A stretch of 64,000 bases of DNA from a virus. The position numbers were made by a program, and so were the translations under genes. Location of the stretch: the IMG/VR virus record IMGVR_UViG_3300042549_007551, positions 1-64,000 of that record, one strand, 5' to 3'. Below, piece after piece: positions 37,901 to 40,952 of the stretch (position 1 is its first letter; the number at the start of each line of letters is the position of its first letter). The notes beneath the pieces were generated by a model. The model ran no database searches and was not told the DNA's origin. It saw only the letters and a program-made list of their open reading frames with translations.

Positions 37901-38040
37901 TGATTTGAAGTAGCGCGCGCTTGTCCAAACCCTCTAAGCCCTTCATAATAAGGTGCTAATGCAGGTCTAGAATAAATATTTCCAGGATATATTCTAGTCG
38001 TTCCTGCTAATAAAGGTTTTCGTGGATATAATAATGCCAT
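13924..38040 (-). CDS. Giant virion RNA-polymerase-like polyprotein (8,038 aa)
   Basis: One uninterrupted frame, by size roughly 0.9 MDa. Near residues 355-495 is a glycine/alanine-rich hydrophobic region that could insert in a membrane. Long lysine/glutamate-rich helical and coiled-coil stretches follow. Residues about 4350-4560 show a DEDD exonuclease signature (VLDMETITE, D4356/E4358; AHNGKRFD, D4517). Residues 5592-5624 read FEDALLID … GFKGG (K5622), like RNA polymerase beta; AARWPIQDA … GADNDGDTIGM (D6125, D6127, D6129) matches the metal-binding barrel of beta'. The C-terminus contains FNYGFIMRNYLDTW and a basic end (RYRRSRVALR). By analogy with crAss-like phages it probably travels in the capsid and transcribes phage genes after entry; the exonuclease could trim nucleic acid. 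It is last in the late block and starts from an almost leaderless ATG without a ribosome site. What most of the protein does is unknown. Confidence 0.85.
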   Translation of the reverse strand: MALLYPRKPLLAGTTRIYPGNIYSRPALAPYYEGLRGFGQARATSNQVLVRSLQQWAISPFAVNNEDFMERIRNRYGIEDTGTYDLFGNLGGLVGAGVGAALNSGYLRSALIDKKFWKKESWQNPFSTTFDPKRARYQDARFKQLRNIKANESLVLDYNKQVKSANDLLKQDYKIKKTLQTYDPKFIESVKNLELSKVNKATLEATLTNNVELKKIADKSFIKAEANLKKVKRLGKNNPLKIQAQQAFDLAQKDLVNLDQSVKLAQQQIVDAGNSIVKNSDEAIKIAAKAEDVVDVTNMLNDSARITNTVNDASKTITAAAKILETNGVIVDAAKLTIKKGAQAGKTFFKSISEAGARFVPGLGIAADIYSLGTSAVGLAQSVQQGDIFNTAFNALALISDTVALTGSAIEVAGGGLIGSAISGIGTVASIAVSALQGFLVGRTVGRSFSPEGAKAQEMFAQNLYAGMMQRPISSIATLLTTIAVPALTGWLSSGLRINKNLSLLSKNNPLTGIGSWLSTNAFGNQVRAGLSMMTLQAVTSITAPLDDQFSPWKATDPDDVSFVSAISLYGDINDNLYGATRNKAVLLGLVSGDSKAMTDALAKSWGYSNELYRSVMFDDIREAANLNLGEIGNSLISTLGELLIDPQNFNEVVNKYYQTYTIDVGTNVLSRIVEHETSKLKMTGKTKAAANSLGKLVDEDGVFSFKINDPTAKQAFLKQLVGAWISNGRKGVQEILYKQFASGGIQFGQKARVYTLDISSQLNILDNLFTNVLENKNYIYKVGSAKLKNELENSYRRYKQARKSTTPTENQIALIGRFDNTFRELKTLYGGSLSEGQLLAKAYKDFDLKINSKVSSNLYNNFESLKNHIDNVDSFAGIVTHVANPMSVAFKGLSFSVEKLFEYLRRNINPKQAAITIEKFEAIEKDVNTINKELIDINKTGTSVKKSNETFDEVLNKQKKTNKTLSKIIQQTTKEQVEQSAEKDTIDSQSDILDQAKQALESRKKAYEENEEYIDYPVLNYETSSGIKIVINKKNFKRIQTEVSDYEKKAGPDLDAVVKAGQKGNDKVTLEYVAKRNALLNYTYITKHRKVLSQVFVLMDAGLVHVNELTTVAQQSLFNVLKVINGFKIFSNETVFIKSSLVINEELATLQEENKELEKEKVDLKKQVNKLLKITKNVKATGEEKLKASEEIIALETSITKIQNAQDKKATTIKTLKDKLEIIKNNPKKDEDVQRNTYNKQRAIDEFIEGDEGDALVDLANQYGIKVALVDKDGNEIERATLKTITPSNRKKKVVDVQISFVKTIEQDIVSLIYNLLPDGFETTLLLKGLINFDADDIEKNWDKQTTAAKINTLIRIIKKLELDSYISADKVKSFGGLLGVVEAINKVIENKNKPTFRSVEDVSLTELKEIVFYKLLNQKNGLFKQKLDTVNKLFERADKQIEKITKVLDSDSEKNKADKKAIKDILDQELRRINNFLQYNEMYSYVKSYYYNSINVNKDINLFLSDEAKKELLPDFITEDELKNWNKLSIPDAVSKLNSIDTAFIKFLEERESNVVESEYILQKDEVLSDKEFLTEYDTMIEELIETKEIRKQEEAKKNTIKKAVSSTLSVQSTIVKQLENIPQSLLTNLLFKLSTSDIEKDKNNPYNALKKILAGGFSVLNIKELRFNFRMAMFINSDSETIDDAKSYKETLKGLKRTSSGHYYFLEKVLKELVRLDKEKVITIDWDTLSNSKEGKKVKVFSKRGETFKSDSYKIRLLGDLYNKEEDIDIKLPLDGKEQKRLNRIYYQSVNESIRNYFDENNIEYDKDYLKDFIEKLISGDKSITADVYKLIAGNALKIMTIKLQDLYAFNNKHRYLKNIIDKGIRATEIKDIRASSDRHYTLSTSVYKALSISDDKHKDLLDDIITFSNFQTFGNYEDENSIKPAFNLKSGLMQVVYFLNSFIETDKAFKKEVDFKELDYFAFEDKQIVIYIKNDKNKVSRKVYLLEYLLTHHVNIRIVSSIIDRLKTNTVAKGTLTPETASELGNKLLNEYQDAVKKFGSSIVTAPLTISRELFKGTDEEYALVNDINFINAYGSLNTLLFLETQYESADPKFLKRKNRYSNIQLVLKPEIFYYLEKANTEFKKPETTVVINGKTINKPVSSDILFILYVLDAKDIPQETKELLVKKVFFYQGTVGKGVATLNKIEELNGVVLRQNNRIALLKNRKDSKSKNIKDQISDLENEVIDIQRRINAYENFRNNIKDKALEEDFNAFYKYIVDNPEKVETMFYNNRSTSDDSNIAIAYDPATKEYMVVEHYDGNGNSNIDESGVKGLPNYNSEIGEKIISKHNTELHTEGSKKIAKVLKEKGYDPYVLTLRDISETGAVIIVSKDNLETAFSEFNNLVKFALKDKTSKDKNIYFMTEEQHKDILEMRRTKKYINTFDYVITKDKNGNINGELKSNYINIKSSTSRSGQGGILGGFLKDVENLQKLADRLKLSREDLVKKLTEFARIKKEYTIVEPGDVVNINFNQTNLFKRVVRLARKEKAFARFLELLYNDFGSFDIDVIGRNFFTDRYIKENYNFNNFESDLRRENYRLYEQLTEIKINATNIGPDIKITLLDAIKNALIVMQKEYKNEDITFNNYNDIYNKEFLKTIEQLKDVAYSFVSSLKYTHNIYYKKLIKKLQDYFGSGLEGFITAKEMSTRNNILKHSENKTFVLVNGKKEYNKGLFNAQKVGMLNLINELKEEFNSKQTEGVSLESVLAAQLRRSRALYKESTKANNARVRGTATNLNWTNLFYVIKNLPSTFDIDRMDDKTLIGLASYLNIDDSIFNKFKNEDYLSIKIAIKNTINTYFNQLKSVLELPDDMTLAELITDVKTNNPQVNAILNYIKKYSTMFDDNIKTVSDAEINSIKKDVLKTTLNKYINNISLHANKTNEIYLQINASLSYKKMLEKDPKSTVTLESMIKDLRIQDKDNVKNWYKKPKEDFREENGVNITDVILDNITQTTPSAFNNVVKETIESIVNKAEDVFFGDTSGKAIIKPTFIKNFGSASEYLDSIKDKEARNMTELFINIMFYGGLKKENATIETVAKQFKIDLNKYKQESGKTRLGPIDDNVFKVMSYLLRNKKENKFESPFEVYNLINLPLLDDNKKFKVYLYEYLFGFKDYKGNVIRHTHNEKEKRISLSKKLFNSLGIDFETVENLFTKYNTLDEIMDVLYNTISKNDNMFAFVNIINFAKTQFINNEFKQQWSWQDAVNKFRIGAAKKNIRRIKKLEALNIFETKQQDDPFENSILRSIFNSVSHLSNAGSYVKGINDRLDIIVLKEKDTPDTNVTVKPQLLMTTPNNINKITREATRNAFSAVFKPNTDPSYQSTMAQVIEQTLADFSFHSINEDYAETIDKVSTRNPDSVYLNLMTRYTNVLSLLKGGVDKYDFVKMKEIGSALLVLEQDKKYITLYKKDFERYVKTINDPKKVIEIEEALKDIVKYFNSRGYLIGVNIEQVKAIMGYILVQKFELKTQEGIKDREKLVLQGLMDIQEANISNQLLKLSEIATNIESVHGVKKLLKLIYPESVLNNMSKSERKEAEDRIEKIENLVNVLESSLKLDASTRNVYDTVELGMAANSEMALKQLPTITTWLSIKDTIDELKKELKVVNASQRGFKLNYNFDINENTIINKNMSSLNKAISKLEEAVSGINNSIEVLKDKNAAYKEKLLIDIYNNNPGLMKEFNDYWLTVLDKAEKENKQALEKVKAFIPKEFFQEREKILIELEAEKTYFKTNEYIAFKNIRKKKLQNLYNSKSILILKKYKINITNAAGYKDFILNANKKLDDIDALEQTLSTGPKDSKIKTNSWKKFTKIVLNIEEKNKKRIDNINQYIVNEGYLDEDTQSAKERKIASVKYYLNNIRTVYFSGIKEATKELVKKEQQDLNKLVLNEEATASLVKGKNKYLDKAKYILQELENEFIFTYEFEDFKNYEEEIDNKVKELQDSKLTGVDYKPHDRKYTNVFKKFMVATYIQIALDYKFKKLNIKKKDLTKETVKKETNKYKVLYTLKSEELYKRLKNLIYKINEEDTTYFKSSGFNLKLKTKSLQILKDEKEEYTLDQLETLREEFSTSVNNIIINSKNTDLSKLIYNLKKLKSNIKTTLENIKSAETALENINKYGNQKPEDVIKNIVKRVAKDGISLVKEDEVVSYLLSNEVKAFNDEEDILIKSKEQLNAELSTLKNRRDSINTYTVVNPDKISKLNKRIDLLEEESAPIKLRHDNLLLEAKKNKPYGNSNLDTYRNNYKIKEDVSREALLDSIITEAGNYYQGGKQALLDLIESTNIDGEKGINLHNAVVDNIVTFFNYMKQIELSGKNIPDRFVVLDMETITEKSGRRTPYQLTILNVTRVKGKLMFNVLNQFMTNRIFIDGIEETIDSNGVKTITKSDELEGFYDQQVKMYVKESAGFKAWADINKKKYWDAKALEEYINNNLTKNELDDYTKRIDLTIKNIAGLPNDIEFIRLFVSEINALPNTVPIVAHNGKRFDFVNYNEFIFKLSKTLKTNLYYQLIRQNDPKAVRERLNLLSVEDAVDKGEEVKLIEANKKEINNILNKVNKGIALTDADITAMTRFNQEIGSIIVTKLMKEIEEKLGITVNVKLKEALFTGNNSQIKSVTNIVLEYISTKDPAEKARLKDMLVAYFIEGWKLRHTTDESKNIEKYADALLKDTELEYNNYLEDGVLKEDQGVSIASTGMAIRKAVKKELGIKDTQLNDFEYNEALYSVEKQIEQIKKFIAYVNLSSVKSHKEKVLELKATQDALIKERNQIISEVENLKKEIVTAKVGTDDLKNIIKKAADKIKNIRSNTSYRIQNVLNNQLENAKKRFKYIRTNSVDFGLLKFEIDENLKLLNKTLEEMEILLTLIPADADQKIDLNSQKVKDVLSRMVDPSIIKIKTNEEKNKLLKEFNERQSKLVKLTTGIENGRNIIDAKIEEKIKEIVAGLKKDADIKLKTVEDAWNTVGKSLLGTSFKPVLSNLKASDTDLNIKFNEALSILVSKQNELKDNTTYASLVSLLSKEKGARGLISVIEEEKKILKNIDKFNLRTLITLALKKELDYVNSNISFLNDLKIGVPKNNTEINNEVITNKFLEVISVLRNTERIKTEFERSNIFTVLNGNEENINNFTPDERLDGLQRVATEREEQSFINKLGVKNVKRVYKDAHRGLDKEALIVKDDIALAKSPSDNFYLVGYMDNQNNIYNYYQFTTGGGMPTFKFRYTYVEVGKILEVKTKDIVYRPKPNEDMEGWLKTKFFNYTDKSGKRKLGFSGLNKEAIYLEDGIDASYNSIEKTIKLAAKHQKDGLFEYTQDETDKAIKAKEIAAFRESVVFDDAIPDSALERINMTTVLKQRFFRYYDTYQSAKRNEKDSDIVKVYRGIADRILSKFKANDPAKLLFLVDPQYSTSPLIIWTRKNVVRLSLDLEKSAEGSAGKSNPPLTALNVDMPHTLNTNPGRIVLSFNKLYLEYTPYKIINDYYEYEDLNKLNATTIEDNLGKFIDSIADPKEKEIITSRLLRTYKDKNGKDKVINIFTPNYLTEKQYQFYKRDILHKIGVNTIVGFINHPGAFEDALLIDAEYAKAVGMDEGNKTWLGMWGFKGGIRYVVGLKEKFGVDIVANKESLVKRGAGGAVLEQTLNAVRMYLVNDELQGDGYKNIADNALLKKYGLTKNNLSVLRSKEKELKDTFKIREGKIILDAAKDYAKILDGIFGKASDGHSVWNDIIYDVIKDDLIVNNILSNGDINTLNFKGIDIQRGEIYVILDAEHTAEKMNVRTRLIEEENISIAERDIKGSIIGGVPITPSFSAILEAQGVNWKVLLDQKDRNEIEVFSEIQNNGLLPFIEKYSIKKSNGTYDIEAMAKKISLETNTPMVDEVINYLTYKNFSIRTSNQETRLKLETIILPKINLKAMNRASEFLTGNTGAIVSYTYRKHPGIRQQLLANTDLMLGQLRTSRQGWEELSKNKDWLQIDRIDDASWSKIINGFNINTALNYKNNSVSIVNNKDEVKLSSKQELEDFIIHLNKSGITNDNISGKENKMYVVDSKTYTVKFVTNNKGIKFGWVLAARWPIQDAKSTPTVKIVGYHTNETIEANPYMYKMMGADNDGDTIGMIALNNEQFNKGLFFKNDATKESYYDEGFWSWDSINNVKKKEKGYLESVRKELLTNVKSNGRTDVISTEATSVGKAVFKGASGTPIRTSYSFGELYGTIFAGIKKDISEIEIPKVVGWENDDAAKKYFLNVAIREVYNENAYEGFELKEYDSKDAVNKILETNETLYKIAARNYLFDQSIKNNKYNVTKYMTKEDLVLVNDEVIEKHFSLEDKQYIKENKVETIFKRKNEKDKEIIYKLFLRILHTQSLIETITRFQASKNGIGVFGGLRKIQNVTSIISPFLGMNKDQTGNAWHAFKSNLGVVTIRSLSDKILSATNLKGILNDINIESDLSLNVTDRKNKLEKDKKVFISKVKGKLNETIYDSWFKEVAYDKDKKVYIDKEDAAKYKEYFKESVDEILGLIFDKNYLSLLVRQEMSSFGFALKSEYKLGAIVKHFDKYYQKPANKEDDILNPFYRSLIEKYRDLVKRNMEQTKLNEVEEMYLHLFYFGRNNADVKKFKKAIKDNDKVTNDKKKPTISTMADIYSSDYLDQVIIDRGILGKQSNDATIIIGIAKHGALRMDVTKFLRDFKKRVKENVDKLSVRKVTIGLDEAHENALAIGLDSDPIETNNLSIRNLELEKEIDNNEESKNVQIAQSYTRKSKAIDDITTVINQYAKKELFPDSKIPDEISTYYFNIIKEVAIVFYKNKGALEESLDTEVTINGVTGTVNAFLGELVAIKMPAYRILRLFNVANNTYNEINARYSSGTESNDRIDRKEISWLNKTFYLYKLLLEFNGYNAKEELRLNLDKKYQASKDFFLSSREVDANYVNIDIESGNVTQRLNKSQNSATVSTLKEQASIIASELLEPYGNSYSKALGSEQTNASDLERLTALEFIKDQDLESLRDVVTIDSLIDVLISAFKEFKIVTEDKQKIYNSRNKTVDKTTVNDIAIRLLNKELSFNRIERYIKEINVADNNLRSKNDEIKRKEIRIKTLGNLILQKSNEENKVKLAIDEVKDLSKQDTLDYFNKKLLELEKRRRDIKLAVISKIFSRKFAQGMFLLHTPEGESMDLLKQGIPRIMGDEETLSKQDVERIKHTNLMNIDKSVVPFITLASMYKKDIIVVDQNGNKTKKEVYDFKTMYEHVKRNSNFIRLVVVKDGYASEGLIKRVGDLFRKNDPEWEKKTRWQQFIGAAKHRDKVRFNSFDEIESYVKQLNDPKDKKVNSIIFNGKEYTSVDLDNINFKEDLSLTTKQIDVRSWKDLEKIFNLIKKYQADEGVNLQFGFVTIDSLMSLYNQAYKPFRFKGGWSNILAQLQYLEKLLMRFNYGFIMRNYLDTWTQLYSELYKDFGVFGAFKNRKQIVRIMGLTHDVYNIYKDVSEERLLSLLEVKTAYDKMLSLLLKKDNVTNEEVLTITENFYIIKDRLKNYIDGAEAIKKEDVKKRIETRLIKAKEISQRLEGIGNYILNVVIGVKDIKDLDNIKVTSKFKNVKALKNITYNIALQESVAFLGDTRFAEYFTLYDSLKFNPGETNLYRQRINKRLEKYKTTLDSNGQPVYSADYEDLKKILFEVSAFMQTNAQVDVYRQETFEYLRNIVEERKLNDFNDTETRTFKEVYDEIEKEKNGLFNKGLLGLVHKGYKYTYSDLNANIENVGRIAGYLLDRQLRGYTFQEAVNSSLKRFFNYGLRSPLEMQLLADIPYLSFPVRSLTNWIDRILDPRMSVLLSDIIDGVYGQYTDDDGEYSPFELFEMQNGWLRIYNGVGIRLGFGLFDVQKLLSDPGRSLLDRQRPLLRGLSKFLETKDVLQSIRQLAIAGPISNVLNKLPVREQLTQGPLAPFVSKNKNPIIPLSSGILPLYTVPDYEKYTPKRYRYLYGSNGRWAKYENIYRDWFTKYGTMRKPRVNPYSLVKNTKWRQYVRYRRSRVALR

Positions 38041-38050
38041 GCTGTAAAGT

Positions 38051-38060
38051 ATTATAGCAT
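38051..38060 (-). promoter_or_regulatory. Extended -10 promoter of the giant gene
   Basis: Reading leftward: ATGCTATAAT, then ten bases to the ATG at 38,040. With transcription starting about seven bases after the -10, the mRNA would have a leader of only about four or five bases, and there is no Shine-Dalgarno. The -35 area is filled by the upstream terminator hairpin and its T-run. Confidence 0.75.
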
Positions 38061-38089
38061 AAAAAAAACCACTGTAAACTATACAGTGG
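38061..38089 (-). terminator. Rho-independent terminator after the 112-aa gene
   Basis: On the minus strand CCACTGTA-TAGTT-TACAGTGG (38089 to 38069) followed by eight T's (38068-38061). The T-run runs directly into the TGCTATAAT of the giant gene's promoter, so one unit ends and the next begins within about 15 bases. Confidence 0.9.
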
Positions 38090-38110
38090 CTCTTTTACTA
38101 ATTGTCTAAA

Positions 38111-38449
38111 CTACATCTTCTTAAAGTCGCCGGACGCTTGCGTGTCCATAAACTTAGCTGTGGTTTTAGCGATACGAATCTGACGGTCAATGTGATGAAG
38201 ATACTTCAACAACGCATTGTAATGTCCGCGTGATAACGAGAATTCGGTACCATCCGTTGGATACTTTTTAAAGTTTCCATTAAACGCCACAGTAATGCTC
38301 TCACCTACGTAACGAGCATATAATGGTGAGATTGAGTATTTAACATTAGATTCACGGAATAACCTTAAATCGTTATTACGTGCTTGTGTTTCAACGCTTT
38401 CCACACCTTTAATAAGACTGGATGTTAGTTCAAATGTGTCTTTTGCCAT
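38111..38449 (-). CDS. Hypothetical late protein (112 aa), virion candidate
   Basis: Lies between the capsid gene and the giant gene with its own promoter and terminator, so it is probably made in quantity. Sequence MAKDTFELTSSLIKGVESV… with a beta-like middle (YARYVGESITVAFNGNF) and a helical basic end (HHIDRQIRIAKTTAKFMD). It could be a head decoration or packaged protein; I do not recognise the family. The ATG follows AAGAAAGGAGGCAGCACTCAA. The upstream leader has the hairpin element shared with the helicase gene. Confidence 0.8.
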   Translation of the reverse strand: MAKDTFELTSSLIKGVESVETQARNNDLRLFRESNVKYSISPLYARYVGESITVAFNGNFKKYPTDGTEFSLSRGHYNALLKYLHHIDRQIRIAKTTAKFMDTQASGDFKKM

Positions 38450-38462
38450 TTGAGTGCTGCCT

Positions 38463-38516
38463 CCTTTCTTGGAAGAATTACGGTTAACCTATACACCGTA
38501 AGGTTATTATAGCACG
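38463..38516 (-). promoter_or_regulatory. Extended -10 promoter and hairpin leader of the 112-aa gene
   Basis: GTGCTATAAT (38516-38507) is followed at once by AACCTTACGGTGTATAGGT and TAACCGTAA. TTACGGT (38502-38496) pairs with ACCGTAA (38485-38479), so the predicted mRNA would begin at or next to a 7-bp stem, a position that protects mRNA 5' ends. TTCTT-CC-AAGAA then flanks the AAGGAGG ribosome site. The sequence parallels 7,846-7,893 on the other strand. Confidence 0.75.
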
Positions 38517-38518
38517 AA

Positions 38519-40513
38519 CTACTCTACGTTAGAGCCTTCGTCGTTGCCAGTACCCTTTGCGCCTAAAACATCTTCTTCAAGAGTATCTACAAATTTCTTT
38601 AAGTATTCAGCACGGATTGCTTTGAATTTTCCATCAACTGTATCAATTGGTGCGGCACCAAGAGCGTTGTTAGCAGCAGTGAGTAATTTTTTAAATACAA
38701 ACGCTTTAACTTCAGTTGAGTATTGTGCGGTTGCAAACACAGTACCATTAGGTTGTTTTAATTCAACCGTAATTGGGTGCAACACAACATCACCTTTTTT
38801 ATATTCGACACCAGATGTGTAAAACTTATAAGGATTTTGACCAGCGATGTTTGACGATCCAACTAAACCACCGCGGTTAACGCCATCAACACGTAACTTA
38901 CCTGCACCATCAACACCAATAGAGTTAAAGTTATTTTGTTCATACGCTTCAGCTTCAGTTAAGAAACTTGGGTCGTAGTTCTTATTGATAACTTTTTCAG
39001 TTAATGCAGCAAGTTCTGCGTAACGTGGGATTCCAAACGTAACAACAACAGCTTCAGGACGCTTAATTGCTAATCCAAAACCATCGACTTTAAATCCAAT
39101 AGATTGACGTTGATCGATAGGATCAGCAACACCTGAAGAACCTAAAGCTTTAATAATAATCTTAGGAGCATCTGAGACACCTTCCATGGTTAACTTCACT
39201 AACGCTTCCGCGCCAAATAAAATACCACGATGGACCGGTAATTGCATGAATTCACCGCTATCGATGTATCCATTAATTTTCGCTAAGTCACCAGATTCAC
39301 CAGCTGCCACAGGAGCATACGTCACAACGCCAGTAACCGCGTTAATCGTACGGGTTTGCTTTTTAAGAACCGCAGTGGCTGCTACTGCTTCAGCTGTTGC
39401 GGATAACATAACAGTTGCAACAACAGGAGGAGTCGCACCTGCGTCTGCTAACACTAAATTAGTAGCAAGCGTACCAGTAGGAATTTCCCACTTGATTAAT
39501 TCGTCAATAGCCGATCCATCTTTAAGATACGAAGTACCTGCAAGATTAGATTTAGCTTTAACGCCAGAGCTAACAACAAAGTCTTGATGAATGTCTAAGT
39601 ACCAAATTGTGCTAGTAGGGTTACCACTAACTGGAGCAATTGGTTCAACTGCGTATAAACGGATAACTTCAGTACCGTCTGCTTTTTCATAGACGCCTGG
39701 GAATTCAATGTCAGGATATGCAAATTCATCTAACATCGTTGGGATGAAGGATAATTCAAACATATCGAATTGTTGGCCCGTAGTCCAAAGTTTACCAGTA
39801 GTTAATTCAATTTCCATATATTGTTTCACACGTGGGTCATCAATTAAACCATTGATGAATTCTGGTGAACACACATAGTTGAACTTACCGCCGACAGGTT
39901 TAACCATCATGCGTTTCATACGTGATACTAAGAATCGAAGATCATCTAAACGGATTTCATCACCAAAATGTAATTGAGCAAAGCCTGTTTTAAAGCCAGC
40001 ATAAAATTCATTTGGGGTAGCTAACCAGGTCTTACGTGCATACAGTTCTTTGGTTTGGTTGGCAACTTCACCATATTGAACTGAACGTTCAGCAAGAACT
40101 TCGTTAACAATGCTTAAGTCTAGCTTGTCAGTATATTCTGACCAGCGACCAAACGAGAACACGTTACCAACTTCAATAGTTTCGTAAGCATGTTTGTCTG
40201 GTGAAGGTGGGATACCTTCTTTTAATGGAGTCAAGGTTGGAGTTAATCCAGCCCAACGACGGAAACGAGCAGTCGTGTCGCCTCTGCGAATCGTTAACGT
40301 TTCTGCAGCAGCTAAGTGTACGTAGTTTTCTTCCCCGTACTTGAGAGAGTCTAAAAGAATAGTGTTGTAAAAAATGTTGGGATCAAACCCAGCACGGTAC
40401 ACACCATCTTTGTCGTAAAGCATTCCAATGACGGTATTTACGTTTTGCAAATTATGCAAAGGTAGCAACGCGTCTTTTGAAAGCTTTATATTAGCGTCTG
40501 ATAAAATGGCCAT
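38519..40513 (-). CDS. Probable major capsid protein (664 aa)
   Basis: I place the start at ATG 40,513 (MAILSDANIKLSK…) because AAGGAGGCTTAT precedes it; the open frame reaches 40,600, but the extra 29 codons contain the ribosome site. Features expected of a podovirus-type capsid protein: an N-terminal helical region; FNYVCSPEFINGLIDDPRVKQYMEI near the middle; LSFIPTMLDEFAYPDIEFPG; and IWYLDIHQDFVVSSG, a pattern in which host- or assembly-exposed loops alternate with beta segments. An alanine/valine-rich segment (about residues 325-430) may be an inserted surface domain. The gene is far from the portal and is preceded by a likely small RNA with its own terminator. Identity rests on size, pattern and position rather than a diagnostic motif. 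Confidence 0.72.
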   Translation of the reverse strand: MAILSDANIKLSKDALLPLHNLQNVNTVIGMLYDKDGVYRAGFDPNIFYNTILLDSLKYGEENYVHLAAAETLTIRRGDTTARFRRWAGLTPTLTPLKEGIPPSPDKHAYETIEVGNVFSFGRWSEYTDKLDLSIVNEVLAERSVQYGEVANQTKELYARKTWLATPNEFYAGFKTGFAQLHFGDEIRLDDLRFLVSRMKRMMVKPVGGKFNYVCSPEFINGLIDDPRVKQYMEIELTTGKLWTTGQQFDMFELSFIPTMLDEFAYPDIEFPGVYEKADGTEVIRLYAVEPIAPVSGNPTSTIWYLDIHQDFVVSSGVKAKSNLAGTSYLKDGSAIDELIKWEIPTGTLATNLVLADAGATPPVVATVMLSATAEAVAATAVLKKQTRTINAVTGVVTYAPVAAGESGDLAKINGYIDSGEFMQLPVHRGILFGAEALVKLTMEGVSDAPKIIIKALGSSGVADPIDQRQSIGFKVDGFGLAIKRPEAVVVTFGIPRYAELAALTEKVINKNYDPSFLTEAEAYEQNNFNSIGVDGAGKLRVDGVNRGGLVGSSNIAGQNPYKFYTSGVEYKKGDVVLHPITVELKQPNGTVFATAQYSTEVKAFVFKKLLTAANNALGAAPIDTVDGKFKAIRAEYLKKFVDTLEEDVLGAKGTGNDEGSNVE

Positions 40514-40575
40514 ATAAGCCTCCTTGTTTTTGTTAGAGCTCGCGTAACAACTTATCGTATGCAGATCCGCTTTTA

Positions 40576-40735
40576 ATAAAAAACGCCAGAAGGATAGCAT
40601 TAAATAACATAACTTAAAATGGTTATATTACTTCACTACTCATTCTGGCGTAAGCATCCATGTATAAATTGCCGAGTTTTACACACTTCGATCTGGACAC
40701 TAAAGTAGTCCGCTACTATCTACGCATATAATATA
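40576..40735 (-). ncRNA. Candidate small noncoding RNA upstream of the capsid gene
   Basis: A TGTTATATT extended -10 lies at 40,738-40,730, predicting a start near 40,723. ACGCCAGAA (40651-40643) pairs with TTCTGGCGT (40591-40583), followed by a T-run to 40,577: a terminator with a long loop. The transcript, about 145 bases, has no convincing reading frame; a smaller hairpin GGAC…GTCC lies in its 5' half. It is either an independent small RNA or an attenuator in the capsid leader. Confidence 0.55.
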
Positions 40736-40755
40736 ACACGTAAATTTCTGTGTAT

Positions 40756-40815
40756 AAAACAAAAACACCGTTTCTTTACAATTCACTCATAATGAAGTGC
40801 GATAGAATCGGTGTT
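40756..40815 (-). terminator. Terminator after the tiny basic gene
   Basis: Leftward AACACCG (40815-40809) pairs with CGGTGTT (40770-40764), enclosing a smaller CACT…AGTG hairpin, then TTTGTTTT. An AGATAATT-GTAA-AATTATCT hairpin (40843-40824) overlaps the preceding stop codon. Together they separate the small-basic-protein operon from the capsid region. Confidence 0.7.
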
Positions 40816-40841
40816 TAAGATACAGATAATTTTACAATTAT

Positions 40842-40910
40842 CTATTTCTTTTTAGTTTTAGCTTTAGCACTCATTGCTTTTTTTGCCATAATCTTTTTAT
40901 TCATTGCCAT
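40842..40910 (-). CDS. Tiny lysine/methionine-rich protein (22 aa)
   Basis: MAMNKKIMAKKAMSAKAKTK plus two final residues, with GGACGGAG upstream of the ATG at 40,910 and stop TAG at 40,844. It is almost entirely lysine, alanine and methionine. It follows three other small basic genes and ends just before a terminator, which makes a real gene plausible; it may bind DNA within the head. Very short, so certainty is limited. Confidence 0.5.
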   Translation of the reverse strand: MAMNKKIMAKKAMSAKAKTKKK

Positions 40911-40952
40911 ATTTAATCTCCGTCCTTTCTTTTTTAATATCGATATCACAGG

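Noticed and set aside
40514-40600. N-terminal extension of the capsid gene (29 extra codons) and a 25-codon frame MLFNAILLAFF… in the same region
   Set aside because: Both run through the terminator stem and the ribosome site of the real start at 40,513.
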